From an uncultured Nitrospiraceae bacterium (GTDB taxonomy: Bacteria > Nitrospirota > Thermodesulfovibrionia > Thermodesulfovibrionales > Dissulfurispiraceae), in the NCBI GenBank assembly GCA_903822005.1, contig CAIJNL010000002.1:124001-188000 (forward strand): a DNA stretch of 64,000 bases, in the 5' to 3' direction. Shown piece by piece: positions 18,674 to 27,578 of the stretch. The translations under genes were made by a program, and so were the position numbers. How positions within the stretch are numbered: the first letter of the stretch is position 1; each line of letters starts with the position of its first letter. The notes under the pieces were generated by a model. That model had not been told where the DNA came from. It saw nothing but the letters and a program-made list of their open reading frames with translations, and ran no database searches.

Positions 18674-19875
18674 AACATGTATCTTGCGACGTGCTGGTAA
18701 TCGGCGGAGGAGTTGCCGGAACTGCTGCTGCGGTTGCCGCGGCCCGCTGCGGACTGACAACATTACTCGTTGAGAAAAAGCCGTATCTCGGCGGGACCGG
18801 GTACGCAGGCATGTTCCAGTATATCTGCGGACTCTACCTGAACGGAGAAACCTATCCGGATGATACCCTGAATGGCGGGATTGCAAGAGAGATAACAGCT
18901 CTGCTGAATGGCGCATCACCAGAACGGAAGATAAAAAAGATCGGCCAGGTATATGTGCTCCCCTATTCTCCATATGATCTTCAGTATGCGCTTCAGAAGC
19001 TTTGCAGCGCTGAAAATAAATTGACAGTCTTGAATTCCGCTGACGCTACAGAGGTGATTACTCTACAGAATGAGCTCAAGACCATTTCAATAGACAGCCC
19101 TGGCGGAAAACAGGAGATCAATGCGTCCATGGTAATTGACTGCTCAGGCGATGCTTCCATAGCTGACATGGCAGGAGCAAATTGCGAAAAAGCACCCTCT
19201 GAAGAACGGCAAATGGCCGGCTACATGGTCAGGCTTACGGGCCTTAGAGATGCCGACGAAATACTTCCGATCAAAGTCCCCTATCATCTTTCGCAGGCCG
19301 TGGAAAAAGGGCTGCTGCCGCCGCTGCTGAGGTTCACTTCATTCAGTCAGGGGGAATCTGCTGATGAAGGCTTCTGTAAATTAAGCCTTGGAGGGTCAGA
19401 CGGCCCTGAACGTGACGAGGAGGCAAGGAAAAATGCGGAGTTGATGCTTGCCTATCTGTCTGGCGCCCTGCCCGCATTCAAAGGAGCTATTATCGCCGGG
19501 TCCTCTTTCACGGTCCTCGACCGCGAGGGCAGCAGGATATGCGGTGAATACATGCTCACAGAAGACGACGTCCTGTCAGCACGTAAATTTCAGGATGGCA
19601 TAGTAAAAAACTCCTGGCCTATAGAGCTTTGGGACAACTCAAAAGGGACTATATATAAATATCTGCCGCGCGGAGCCTATTACGAAATACCCTTCCGGTG
19701 CCTTACTGTAAAGGGCCTTTCGAATCTTCTTGCCGCCGGTCGCTGCATATCCGCGTCGCACGCGGCCCTTGGATCTGCCCGAGTTATGGGCTCCTGCATC
19801 ACTCTTGGCGAAAAGGCTGGCCAGGCCGTGGCTAATCGAATCAGGAACGGAAAGTATCCCGAGGGAAAGTTCTGA
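18670..19875 (+). CDS. FAD-dependent oxidoreductase
   Basis: A 401-aa flavoprotein. An N-terminal Rossmann motif (DVLVIGGGVAGTAAAVAAAR) is followed by an acidic end of strand two (LLVEKK) and a YLGGTG motif of the FAD_oxidored group. The C-terminal GSCITLGEKAGQAVA helix contacts FAD in this fold. It belongs to the fumarate reductase/thiazole synthase-like broad family, which does not allow a substrate call. The operon suggests oxidation, reduction or dehydrogenation of the cluster product. Confidence 0.8.
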   Translation: MKHVSCDVLVIGGGVAGTAAAVAAARCGLTTLLVEKKPYLGGTGYAGMFQYICGLYLNGETYPDDTLNGGIAREITALLNGASPERKIKKIGQVYVLPYSPYDLQYALQKLCSAENKLTVLNSADATEVITLQNELKTISIDSPGGKQEINASMVIDCSGDASIADMAGANCEKAPSEERQMAGYMVRLTGLRDADEILPIKVPYHLSQAVEKGLLPPLLRFTSFSQGESADEGFCKLSLGGSDGPERDEEARKNAELMLAYLSGALPAFKGAIIAGSSFTVLDREGSRICGEYMLTEDDVLSARKFQDGIVKNSWPIELWDNSKGTIYKYLPRGAYYEIPFRCLTVKGLSNLLAAGRCISASHAALGSARVMGSCITLGEKAGQAVANRIRNGKYPEGKF

Positions 19876-19962
19876 CAAAGCTGTTTGATATTTGAAGGCT
19901 GAATGTATAAACTTGATGTTAACAAATGCCGGTAATTTTCGATTGTATTGAAAGGGGTGTAA

Positions 19963-21459
19963 ATGCGCATTCTCCTTGTTAAGCCAAATCCTCAACTCCT
20001 CGTTGCAAGGCGTCTGCAGGAAGGCTTTCTGCACCTTGAGCCTCTTGAACTCGAGATGGTCGCCGGAGGCATCCCCCCGGATGATGAGGTGGTCATCCAG
20101 GACCTTAGTTTTGAGAAAGATCCTGTCATCGGATTTAAAGATAAACTGCAGCAGTTTGATCCACAGATAGTCGGATTTACCGGTTACAGCACCCAGGCCG
20201 CAATGGTCAAAAGCCTTGCAGCGCTCGCCAAGAGTATTAAGCCCGGCATCATCACAGTTGTAGGCGGCACTCATGCCACTATCATACCCGCTGATTACAA
20301 TGTCGAAGGCATAGACCTGATAGTGCGCGGAGAAGGAGGCACTGCCTTCGGAGGCATCGTCAAGCGTTACAAAAAAAACGAACCGCTCTCCTTCGGAGAT
20401 ACCGTACTGTCTGCTGCTGACCCGGATTTTGAAGCCAAAGCTGCGCAATTGCCGCCCGAATTCCCTGATGTAGAGGACATACCGTTGGCACGTCGCGATT
20501 TGGTCGACCGTTCGCGTTACTTTTGCGTATGGACGTCAAGCACTGAAAAGAAACTCGAGACCATCTTCCCGCGCACAGCCAGCGTGCGCACTTCAACCGG
20601 ATGTGCCTTTACATGCTCCTTTTGTGTTGTCCATCATCTGATGCGCGGTAAATATCTGCAGCGCAGGCCGGAAGATGTTGTATCCGAAATAGAAAAGATA
20701 CCCGAAGATCATATCTACTTTGTAGACGATGAGACATTCCTGAACAGTGATCGCATGACAAAGACAGCCAATCTCCTGATCGAAAAAGGCATTAAAAAGA
20801 AATATATCAGTTGGGCGCGAAGCGACACTATCATAAAACACCCTGAACTGTTCCGGCTCTGGAAAAAGGCCGGCCTGAGCGTTGTATATGTGGGCCTTGA
20901 AGCTATGGTTGGCTCGCGGCTCGACAAGTATAACAAACGAACGAATGTAGACATCAACCGCCAGGCCGTAGAACTTCTGCGCGAAATCGGCATTACACTC
21001 CATGCAAGCTTTATGGTAGACCCGGACTTTTCGGTCGAAGACTTCCGGATGCTCGAGAAAGAGGTCATAAAAGTCTGCCCCGCGGAAGTCAGCTTCACGG
21101 TCTTCTCTCCATCTCCCGGCACAGAACTCTGGAAGAGTCACAAAGAGGACTATATTGTCGATCCTTATCTCTACTATGACTGCATGCATACGATCCTGCC
21201 CGCAAAGCTCGATTTGAAACTCTTCTATGCCCACTTTGCAAAGCTGTCGAGGGTTGCCATGCAGGCAAATCCCCTGAGAGTAAACAAAGTCAAGGTGCCG
21301 TTCAGGGAAATAATAAAAATCATCGGGCTGGGCACGAGGTATATATTGGCACTGAAGAATATATACAAGGCATATCTTCCCAACAACGTACTTAACCCTT
21401 GCGAGACCGCTATCAAGATCAAGAAAACTGCAGAAGGCCTTGCCCGGCTAAAAGGCTGA
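19963..21459 (+). CDS. Radical SAM protein with N-terminal cobalamin-binding-type domain
   Basis: A 498-aa class-B-like layout: a Rossmann-type N-terminal domain (1-140), then a radical SAM core with Cys214-x3-Cys218-x2-Cys221 (CAFTCSFC). The N-terminal domain has the typical VGGTHAT and VRGEGG turns, but I do not see the DxHxxG cobalamin-ligating motif; at the expected place the sequence reads QDLSFEKDP. Relatives include hopanoid C-2 methylase and magnesium-protoporphyrin cyclase-like proteins, which methylate or cyclise lipids and tetrapyrroles. A GGGGTG site precedes the ATG. It is separated from the FAD gene by 87 bp, which may carry its own weak promoter. Confidence 0.82.
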   Translation: MRILLVKPNPQLLVARRLQEGFLHLEPLELEMVAGGIPPDDEVVIQDLSFEKDPVIGFKDKLQQFDPQIVGFTGYSTQAAMVKSLAALAKSIKPGIITVVGGTHATIIPADYNVEGIDLIVRGEGGTAFGGIVKRYKKNEPLSFGDTVLSAADPDFEAKAAQLPPEFPDVEDIPLARRDLVDRSRYFCVWTSSTEKKLETIFPRTASVRTSTGCAFTCSFCVVHHLMRGKYLQRRPEDVVSEIEKIPEDHIYFVDDETFLNSDRMTKTANLLIEKGIKKKYISWARSDTIIKHPELFRLWKKAGLSVVYVGLEAMVGSRLDKYNKRTNVDINRQAVELLREIGITLHASFMVDPDFSVEDFRMLEKEVIKVCPAEVSFTVFSPSPGTELWKSHKEDYIVDPYLYYDCMHTILPAKLDLKLFYAHFAKLSRVAMQANPLRVNKVKVPFREIIKIIGLGTRYILALKNIYKAYLPNNVLNPCETAIKIKKTAEGLARLKG

Positions 21460-21496
21460 TGTCCGAGTAACTATTAAGCTTCCCGGGAGGACAGCT

Positions 21497-22495
21497 ATGG
21501 AAAAGACTGGTGGTACTGACAACAATGAACTTATTTCGTCGTTTCGTGACGCAAAACGTATATTCATACTCTTTCTAATGGGGGTCATGCTATCAATGGT
21601 GCCATTAACAACCGCAGATGGTCTTGATAAAGACGTAATCCTTCTCGGAACAGCCACTCCGGGCGGCGGCTTCCCTGTATATGGAGCTGCTTTTGCCGAG
21701 GCCGTAAATAAAACGGACCCATCCCTCGATGTCCAGACCAAAAACACTAAAGGCAGCACCGAGAACGTTCCCCTTCTTGAGGCAGGAAAACTCGACATTG
21801 CACTGGTCCAGGGAGAAGTAGTGCAGGAGACTTTTTCAGGGCCGTCAGAACTGAAAATTATCACTGCCATGTATTCGACTGCCGGGCTGTTCGTAGTCAA
21901 AGGTAACAGCAGGTATCGCAGCATAAGCGATCTGAAAGGCCGGCCTGTCGCGTTCGGGGCGAAAGGTTCGGGGCTCGTTTTACTTGCGCGCTATGTCCTT
22001 AAAGGCATAGGACTGGACATGGATCGCGACTTTAAAGCGATTTATCTTGACCGGGCGGGCGACGGTCCCGCGATGCTGGAAGACGGGCGGGCAGAGGCAT
22101 TATGGGGTGGAGGAATAGGCTGGCCGGGGTTTACGACTGTCGCTAAAGCGAAAAACGGAGCGCGTTTTATCGCACCTGATGAAAATGAGATAAAGCTCAT
22201 CCTTAAAGAGTATCCTTTTCTTAAGCGCCTGACGGTTCCCGCAAGAAGCTATCCCGGTCAGGACGCGCCAATTCAGTCCGTAGGTTCATGGAGCTTTGTG
22301 CTTGCCCGAAAGGGACTGCCTGATGACATTGTCTACAGGCTCGCCCGTGCTGTTCATTTTTCCGAATCCATATTTCAGCGCCTGCCGCAGGCCCGTGAGA
22401 CCACTATGATAAACACTATTAACGCAGTACAACGGCAGGACTTGATACATCCCGGAGTGCTGCGGTATTTGCGGGAAATCGGACTTGTAAAATAA
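21497..22495 (+). CDS. TAXI-family TRAP transporter substrate-binding protein
   Basis: A 332-aa secreted protein with a signal anchor at about residues 20-40 and the TAXI-family opening VILLGTATPGGGFPVYGAAFA. Further family-like stretches are NTKGSTENVPLL and LDIALVQGEV. TAXI proteins capture glutamate, 2-oxoglutarate or other carboxylates for TRAP permeases. No TRAP membrane subunit is encoded in the window, so it is an orphan binding protein here. It follows the radical SAM gene by 37 nt with a GGGAGGA ribosome site, so co-transcription with the polyene arm is possible. Confidence 0.85.
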   Translation: MEKTGGTDNNELISSFRDAKRIFILFLMGVMLSMVPLTTADGLDKDVILLGTATPGGGFPVYGAAFAEAVNKTDPSLDVQTKNTKGSTENVPLLEAGKLDIALVQGEVVQETFSGPSELKIITAMYSTAGLFVVKGNSRYRSISDLKGRPVAFGAKGSGLVLLARYVLKGIGLDMDRDFKAIYLDRAGDGPAMLEDGRAEALWGGGIGWPGFTTVAKAKNGARFIAPDENEIKLILKEYPFLKRLTVPARSYPGQDAPIQSVGSWSFVLARKGLPDDIVYRLARAVHFSESIFQRLPQARETTMINTINAVQRQDLIHPGVLRYLREIGLVK

Positions 22496-22507
22496 ACCAG
22501 GAATAGT

Positions 22508-22653
22508 GTTGTTGATGGCAGCCATGTCTTCGCGCGTTGAATCACTGTGGGTATCATTGATCGACGCAGCCTCCAAAAAACGCTCGATATTTTTCTACGT
22601 TAGTGCGGCCCAACTGCGGACACCGCACTGTCGACTCGGCTGCCATCAACAAC
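22508..22653. repeat. 146-bp element with perfect 16-bp terminal inverted repeats
   Basis: The left arm GTTGTTGATGGCAGCC (22508-22523) is exactly repeated in reverse complement at 22638-22653. A smaller inverted pair AGTGCGG/CCGCACT (22602-22608 and 22623-22629) lies inside. It begins 13 bp after a stop codon. It could be a second MITE type, a large RNA hairpin, or a recombination site. No other copy is seen in the window. Confidence 0.65.
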
Positions 22654-22679
22654 TCATATTGCATAGTAAAGTGCACAAA

Positions 22680-22830
22680 ATAGCCGCAAGGGCGGCTGAC
22701 TCGATGTCTCGGTGTGACCTTCCTTGCGAGACTAAACTCCCAATAATGTACTGCGTATTTTAGATACTGTGGTTATTAAATCAAAGTGGTCTCATTCAGC
22801 GAGACAAGAGGCAGCTGTCCTTGCGGCTAT
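22680..22830 (+). repeat. MITE-like inverted-repeat element, copy 1
   Basis: A 151-bp element bounded by a perfect 12-bp inverted repeat, ATAGCCGCAAGG at the left and its complement at the right; similarity between the arms continues imperfectly to about 23 bp. It contains the family blocks TCTCGGTGTGACCTTCCTT and CTCATTCAGCGAGACAAGAG shared with copies at 28591-28733 and 36129-36274. It has no open reading frame and fits a small non-autonomous mobile element or a REP/BIME-like family. Confidence 0.8.
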
Positions 22831-22857
22831 AAAATCTGTCAACTTTCAAGGTTAAAC

Positions 22858-22886
22858 TTGCTGTTTTTATTGCGATATTGTATATT
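22858..22886 (+). promoter_or_regulatory. Promoter of the lactate racemase operon
   Basis: TTGCTG at 22858-22863 and TATATT at 22881-22886 are spaced by 17 nt, about 64 bp before the GTG start of the larA-like gene. It lies 28 bp beyond the end of MITE copy 1. Confidence 0.6.
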
Positions 22887-22949
22887 ATTTAACTACGGCA
22901 ATGTAATCCAAACCCGTATTAAAACCCCAAAAGGAATAGCAGGACTATA

Positions 22950-24221
22950 GTGATAAAAGAATATTCAATGCCATATGGATGCGGCGATCTTAGGTTTACC
23001 CTCGACTCGTCCCTGGTCTCGGATGAGCTGAAGATTAAAAAGTTTCCCCATCTTGCGGACCCGATGGCTTCCATACTTGAGGCGATACGCAATCCTGTCG
23101 GCTCTGGACCTCTGCGCGAGCTCGTCAAGCCCGGGCAGACAGTCACTTTCCTGGTCAACGACAACACGCGCGTCGCGAACAGTTATGTTTTCCTGCCCGT
23201 ACTGATGGATGAATTGAATTCGGTCGGCATCCCCGATAAGGACATGCAGATCGTATTTGCCCTCGGCGCTCACCGCATCATGACCCGGGATGAAATGGTT
23301 GAACTTGTAGGAGAGCCTGTTGCGGCGCGATTAAAGATGCATAATTTCGATTGCAAGGACGAAAGCCAGTTTGTCTATTTCGGCACAACCTCACGCGGCA
23401 CAAAGGTCTCGTTCCATAAGCTCGTGGCCGAAACCGACCATATAATCTGTACCGGCAGCGTTGTTCATCACTTTTTTGCGGGATTCGGAGGAGGCCGAAA
23501 AGCCTTGTTCCCGGGTGCCGCAGCTTATGAGACAATACGACACAATCACAGCCTGATGCTCGACCCCGACGCAGTGCTCGGAAAACTTCAGGGCAATCCG
23601 GTTTATGAAGACCAGATCGAAGGCACCGAAATGTGCCGTCCTTCGTTCCTGCTTAATGTGGTGCTGAATGAAACAGAAGAGTTTCTGGCGGTCTTCGCGG
23701 GTGATTATATTGCGGCACACCTTGAGGCATGCAAATTCGTCGAAAGCGTCTACAGTCCTCCTCTCGATCATAAGGCCGACGTTGTAATCACAAGCTGCGG
23801 GGGATATCCGAAAGACATAAATCTCTACCAGCTCCAGAAGACCATGGATAATGCCTGGCATGCGGTCCGCGAAGGCGGCGTGGTGATAATCCTTGGCGAA
23901 TGCATTGAAGGTTCGGGATCGGCTGTTGCCGAACAGACAATGCGTGAATGCGGCACCCCTGAACGCATGGCTGAAAAACTTCAGGAAGATTTCCAGCTCG
24001 GGGCTCACAAATCATACGCAATAACCCGCTTAATGAAAAAGGCAAGCTATATCCTGGTTTCATCGATGGATCCTGACCTTGCACGCCTCTTTTTATTCAC
24101 ACCTGCAAAGAATATGGATGAAGCCCTTGCGCTTGCTTTTGAAATGGCCGGACCTTCTCCCCGCATTGTTCTTATGCCCCAGGGCAGTCTGACTGTCCCT
24201 GTACAAAATGATTTATGGTGA
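22950..24221 (+). CDS. larA: Nickel-dependent lactate racemase family protein
   Basis: A 423-aa LarA-family (DUF2088) protein. The residues that hold and use the nickel-pincer cofactor in the Lactiplantibacillus enzyme are conserved at the same or nearly the same numbers: Arg74 (VNDNTRVA), His108 (GAHR), His174 (VVHHFF), Lys184 (GGGRKAL), His200 (RHNHS), and a Gln/Lys pair at 294/297 (YQLQK). It would interconvert L- and D-lactate or a related 2-hydroxyacid. No larB, larC or larE cofactor genes are in the window. The GTG at 22950 has a CAGGA site. The following D-lactate dehydrogenase gene starts 6 nt after its stop, which supports an L-lactate to D-lactate to pyruvate route. Confidence 0.88.
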   Translation: MIKEYSMPYGCGDLRFTLDSSLVSDELKIKKFPHLADPMASILEAIRNPVGSGPLRELVKPGQTVTFLVNDNTRVANSYVFLPVLMDELNSVGIPDKDMQIVFALGAHRIMTRDEMVELVGEPVAARLKMHNFDCKDESQFVYFGTTSRGTKVSFHKLVAETDHIICTGSVVHHFFAGFGGGRKALFPGAAAYETIRHNHSLMLDPDAVLGKLQGNPVYEDQIEGTEMCRPSFLLNVVLNETEEFLAVFAGDYIAAHLEACKFVESVYSPPLDHKADVVITSCGGYPKDINLYQLQKTMDNAWHAVREGGVVIILGECIEGSGSAVAEQTMRECGTPERMAEKLQEDFQLGAHKSYAITRLMKKASYILVSSMDPDLARLFLFTPAKNMDEALALAFEMAGPSPRIVLMPQGSLTVPVQNDLW

Positions 24222-24227
24222 TATCTA

Positions 24228-27134
24228 ATGGACACTAAGAAACTAATCGACCTCGGAAAGACACTGGAAGGCGATCTGCTGACTGATGAAGTAACCCGTA
24301 TCCTTTACTCTACCGATGCTTCTGTATATCGTGAGATGCCCCTGGCCGTTGCGCGCCCGAAAAACGCCGCTGATATCAGCAAGCTGATAGATTTTGCCCG
24401 AACTGAAATGATTTCTCTCATACCGCGCGCCGCGGGGACCTCGCTTGCGGGGCAGTGCGTTGGAAGCGGCATTGTCGTGGATACGTCTAAATATATGACC
24501 AAAATCCTTGAAGTTAACGAAAAAGAAGGCTGGGTCAGGGTCCAGCCGGGCGTAGTTCTCGATGAGCTGAACAAGTATCTCAAGGATTTCGGCCTCTTCT
24601 TCGGGCCTGAGACCTCGACGTCCAATCGCTGCATGATCGCCGGCATGGTAGGCAATAATGCGTGCGGGGCAAACTCCTTGATCTACGGAAGCACCCGCGA
24701 CCACGTAATGGAGATCAATGCGATTTTATCAGACGGGTCTGGAGTAGTATTCAAACCCCTGTCAAAAAATGAGTTTAATGCCAAATGCGAACTCCGGACA
24801 CTCGAAGGCTTGATATACAAAAACACAAGAGACATCCTGTCGAATAAGGCCAATCAGAAGCAGCTTCGTGACAACTATCCTGAAAAAGCCCAGCGACGCA
24901 GAAATACCGGTTATGCGCTGGACCTGCTTCTTGAATCTGCGCCGTTTAAAGCAAAGGGCGGACCTTTCAACTTCTGCAAACTGCTTACAGGTTCCGAGGG
25001 CACCCTTGTATTCTTCACTGAGATAAAGATCCATTGCGATCCATTGCCCCCTAAAGTCAAAGCGGTCATCGCTGTGCATCTTGATGATCTGATTGATGCC
25101 TTCAAGGCAAATCTTGTGGCCCTGAAATACAAGCCGGGCGCGGTAGAGCTGATGGACAAGACCATCCTCGACCGTACAGCAGACAACAGGGAGCAACAGA
25201 AGAACCGCTTCTTCATCAAAGGCGATCCAGCTGCATTACTCATAGCTGAATTTGCCAGGGATACAAAGGAAGAAATTGAAAAGATAGCCAAAAAGCTGAT
25301 TGCGGACATGAAGAAAAACAAATATGGCTACCACTTCCCTGTCATCTGGGGTGATGACATAAAGAAAGTCTGGGCCCTCCGCAAGGCAGGCCTTGGCGTG
25401 CTGACAAATGTGCCGGGTGATGCCAAGTTCGTTTCTGTGATAGAAGATACAGCCGTGAGCCCGAAATATTTGCCTGACTACATACGGGACTTCCGGGAAA
25501 TGATAAAACGTTATGACATTGAAGGTGTATATTACGCTCACATAGGAACAGGTGAGCTGCATCTGCGTCCGATGCTCAATCTCAAAGACCCTGCAGACGT
25601 AGTGCGGTTCCGCAATGTCGCAATGGAGGTCGCAAAGCTGGTAAAGAAATACAGGGGCTCATTCAGTGGGGAGCATGGTGTGGGCCGCGTGCGCGGCGAG
25701 TTCGTTCAGTTCATGATAGGCGACCACTGTTACGGCCTGCTCAGACAGATCAAAAAAGCCTGGGACCCTGCCAATATTTTAAACCCGGGCAAGATTGTGG
25801 ACACCCCGCCCATGACCGAAGGGTTCCGTTATGCGCCCGGAGTGCCGACGCGTGAGTTCAAAACCTATTTCGATTTCGGCAAAACCCTGGGCATGATGCG
25901 CTCCATCGAGCAGTGCAACGGGTCAGGCGACTGCCTCAAATCGGACATCATAGGCGGCACCATGTGCCCGAGTTACATGGCAACGCGCGACGAACAGCAT
26001 GTTACCCGCGGCCGCGCTAATCTTCTGCGCGAGATACTGACACATTCTACAAAATCAAATCCGTTTGACCATAAAGAGATATACGAGGTGCTCGACCTCT
26101 GCCTCTCATGCAAGGCCTGTAAGTCTGAATGCCCTTCAAACGTGGACATGGCAAAACTGAAAGCCGAATTCCTGCAGCATTATTACGAATCAAACCCGAT
26201 ACCTTTGCGTACCAGGATGATTGCGAACATTCATTATTTCAATGCAATGGGTTCTCTCATGCCGGGATTGTCGAATCTCCTGTTCAAAAATATGGGCTGG
26301 TTCATGAAATGGCTGGGCTTTGCGGAAAATAGGGATATCCCGGAATTGCACAGCACAACCCTTGCATCATGGCAGAAGAAGCAGCCTAAGAATCAGGATG
26401 CAAAAAGACATGTTTATCTGTTCAATGACGAATTCACTAATTATAACGATACGGAGATCGGCATAAAGGCGATAATGCTGCTTAACCGTTTGGGATACAG
26501 TGTCAGCATCCCTGAGCATACGATAAGCGGCAGGACATATCTTTCAAAAGGATTTCTGAAGAAGGCAAAACAGATAGCCAATGACAATGTGCGCATGCTA
26601 AAGGATGTGGTAACTGAGGAAAGGCCGCTGCTCGGCATAGAGCCTTCAGCGATACTGGCATTCAGGGATGAGTATCCCGAGCTGGTGGATGAGGGGCTGC
26701 GGGAAGATGCGAGAAAGCTTGCGGTCAATGCCTTGATGATCGATGAATTCCTTGCAAAAGAGATAGACAAGGGGAATATCACGAAAGAGCAGTTCACCAA
26801 AGAGAAGCGCGCGGTCAAACTGCATGGCCAGTGCCTGCAGAAAGCGTTGGCATCAACGGCACCTACAAAGAAGGTACTTACGCTTCCTGAGAACTACTCG
26901 GTAGAAGAGATGAATACAGGCTGCTGCGGTATGGCTGGGGCCTTTGGATACGAAGCAGAGCATTATGACGTCTCTATGAAGATTGGGGAGATGGTATTGT
27001 TCCCGGCAGTGCGCAAGGCGGAGGATGGAGCAATCATAACAGCGCCCGGCACAAGCTGCAGGAAGCATATCAAGGACGGTACCGGCAAGAAAGCGGTCCA
27101 TCCCGTTGAGGTGCTTTGGGAGGCCCTGGTTTAG
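24228..27134 (+). CDS. FAD/Fe-S D-lactate (2-hydroxyacid) dehydrogenase
   Basis: A 968-aa fused enzyme. The N-terminal half is an FAD-linked oxidase of the GlcD/Dld-2 type: a PCMH FAD domain with PRAAGTSLAGQCVGSG near residue 65 and NNACGANS near 140, then a cap region ending in GEHGVGRVRGEF. The C-terminal half is a GlpC-like iron-sulfur module: Cys residues at about 563-583 (CNGSGDC then CP) and CLSCKACKSECP near residue 625, followed by a CCG motif (NTGCCGMAGAFG). It should oxidise D-lactate and pass electrons to quinone or another acceptor. The linked larA gives the substrate call. It is cytoplasmic or membrane-associated. Confidence 0.9.
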   Translation: MDTKKLIDLGKTLEGDLLTDEVTRILYSTDASVYREMPLAVARPKNAADISKLIDFARTEMISLIPRAAGTSLAGQCVGSGIVVDTSKYMTKILEVNEKEGWVRVQPGVVLDELNKYLKDFGLFFGPETSTSNRCMIAGMVGNNACGANSLIYGSTRDHVMEINAILSDGSGVVFKPLSKNEFNAKCELRTLEGLIYKNTRDILSNKANQKQLRDNYPEKAQRRRNTGYALDLLLESAPFKAKGGPFNFCKLLTGSEGTLVFFTEIKIHCDPLPPKVKAVIAVHLDDLIDAFKANLVALKYKPGAVELMDKTILDRTADNREQQKNRFFIKGDPAALLIAEFARDTKEEIEKIAKKLIADMKKNKYGYHFPVIWGDDIKKVWALRKAGLGVLTNVPGDAKFVSVIEDTAVSPKYLPDYIRDFREMIKRYDIEGVYYAHIGTGELHLRPMLNLKDPADVVRFRNVAMEVAKLVKKYRGSFSGEHGVGRVRGEFVQFMIGDHCYGLLRQIKKAWDPANILNPGKIVDTPPMTEGFRYAPGVPTREFKTYFDFGKTLGMMRSIEQCNGSGDCLKSDIIGGTMCPSYMATRDEQHVTRGRANLLREILTHSTKSNPFDHKEIYEVLDLCLSCKACKSECPSNVDMAKLKAEFLQHYYESNPIPLRTRMIANIHYFNAMGSLMPGLSNLLFKNMGWFMKWLGFAENRDIPELHSTTLASWQKKQPKNQDAKRHVYLFNDEFTNYNDTEIGIKAIMLLNRLGYSVSIPEHTISGRTYLSKGFLKKAKQIANDNVRMLKDVVTEERPLLGIEPSAILAFRDEYPELVDEGLREDARKLAVNALMIDEFLAKEIDKGNITKEQFTKEKRAVKLHGQCLQKALASTAPTKKVLTLPENYSVEEMNTGCCGMAGAFGYEAEHYDVSMKIGEMVLFPAVRKAEDGAIITAPGTSCRKHIKDGTGKKAVHPVEVLWEALV

Positions 27135-27139
27135 GCATT

Positions 27140-27511
27140 ATGAATTGGAGGGAGGCTGATCTTCGCACCCGTCTTTATATGGCGGCAGCAGCCGTACTGC
27201 TGATCGGCCTGCTCAGTGCGCTTGCCATCTACCTCGTAGCTGATGACAATTCTGAAAATATTCTGATTTATGAATATGAGCATTCAAAGATGTACAGGCA
27301 TAATATCGAACGTTATACCGGAAAATGGGGTGTGCTTTTTTCTGATTTCATTGGCTGGTTTGACAGTTTATGGCATGGCCGGGCCCTCGCGTCGACTGTT
27401 GCCTTTATAAGCATCTTCCTCGCCATCTGCATATTTTATGCGGGGTTTAATACGCTGGAAGACGGAGAAAATGACGAGGGCAGCGAAGACAGGCCGGACA
27501 AATCAGGTTGA
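27140..27511 (+). CDS. Small two-helix membrane protein of the lactate operon
   Basis: A 123-aa protein starting MNWREADLRTR at the ATG 5 nt after the dehydrogenase stop. It has two clear membrane segments (about residues 14-34 and 80-99) flanking a charged loop, and an acidic tail (EDGENDEGSEDRPD). I recognise no family. The tight spacing suggests it works with the dehydrogenase, for example as a membrane anchor, but this is inference. Confidence 0.6.
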   Translation: MNWREADLRTRLYMAAAAVLLIGLLSALAIYLVADDNSENILIYEYEHSKMYRHNIERYTGKWGVLFSDFIGWFDSLWHGRALASTVAFISIFLAICIFYAGFNTLEDGENDEGSEDRPDKSG

Positions 27512-27578
27512 ACTGCAGCCGGACAAAACATCTTCTCTTTTCAGACAGGACATTTTATCCGGCTGGACAGACAAATAG

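Larger units (their letters stand above)
22496..22949. other. 454-bp intergenic region with two inverted-repeat elements
   Basis: This gap holds, in order, a 146-bp element with perfect 16-bp inverted ends (22508-22653), a MITE-like element (22680-22830), and the promoter of the lactate racemase gene (22858-22886). I see no protein-coding frame that resembles a known gene. Confidence 0.75.

Noticed and set aside
19639-20448. 269-codon minus-strand frame across the FAD and radical SAM genes
   Set aside because: It lies antisense to two well-supported genes, spans their intergenic gap, lacks a ribosome site and shows no recognisable motif.
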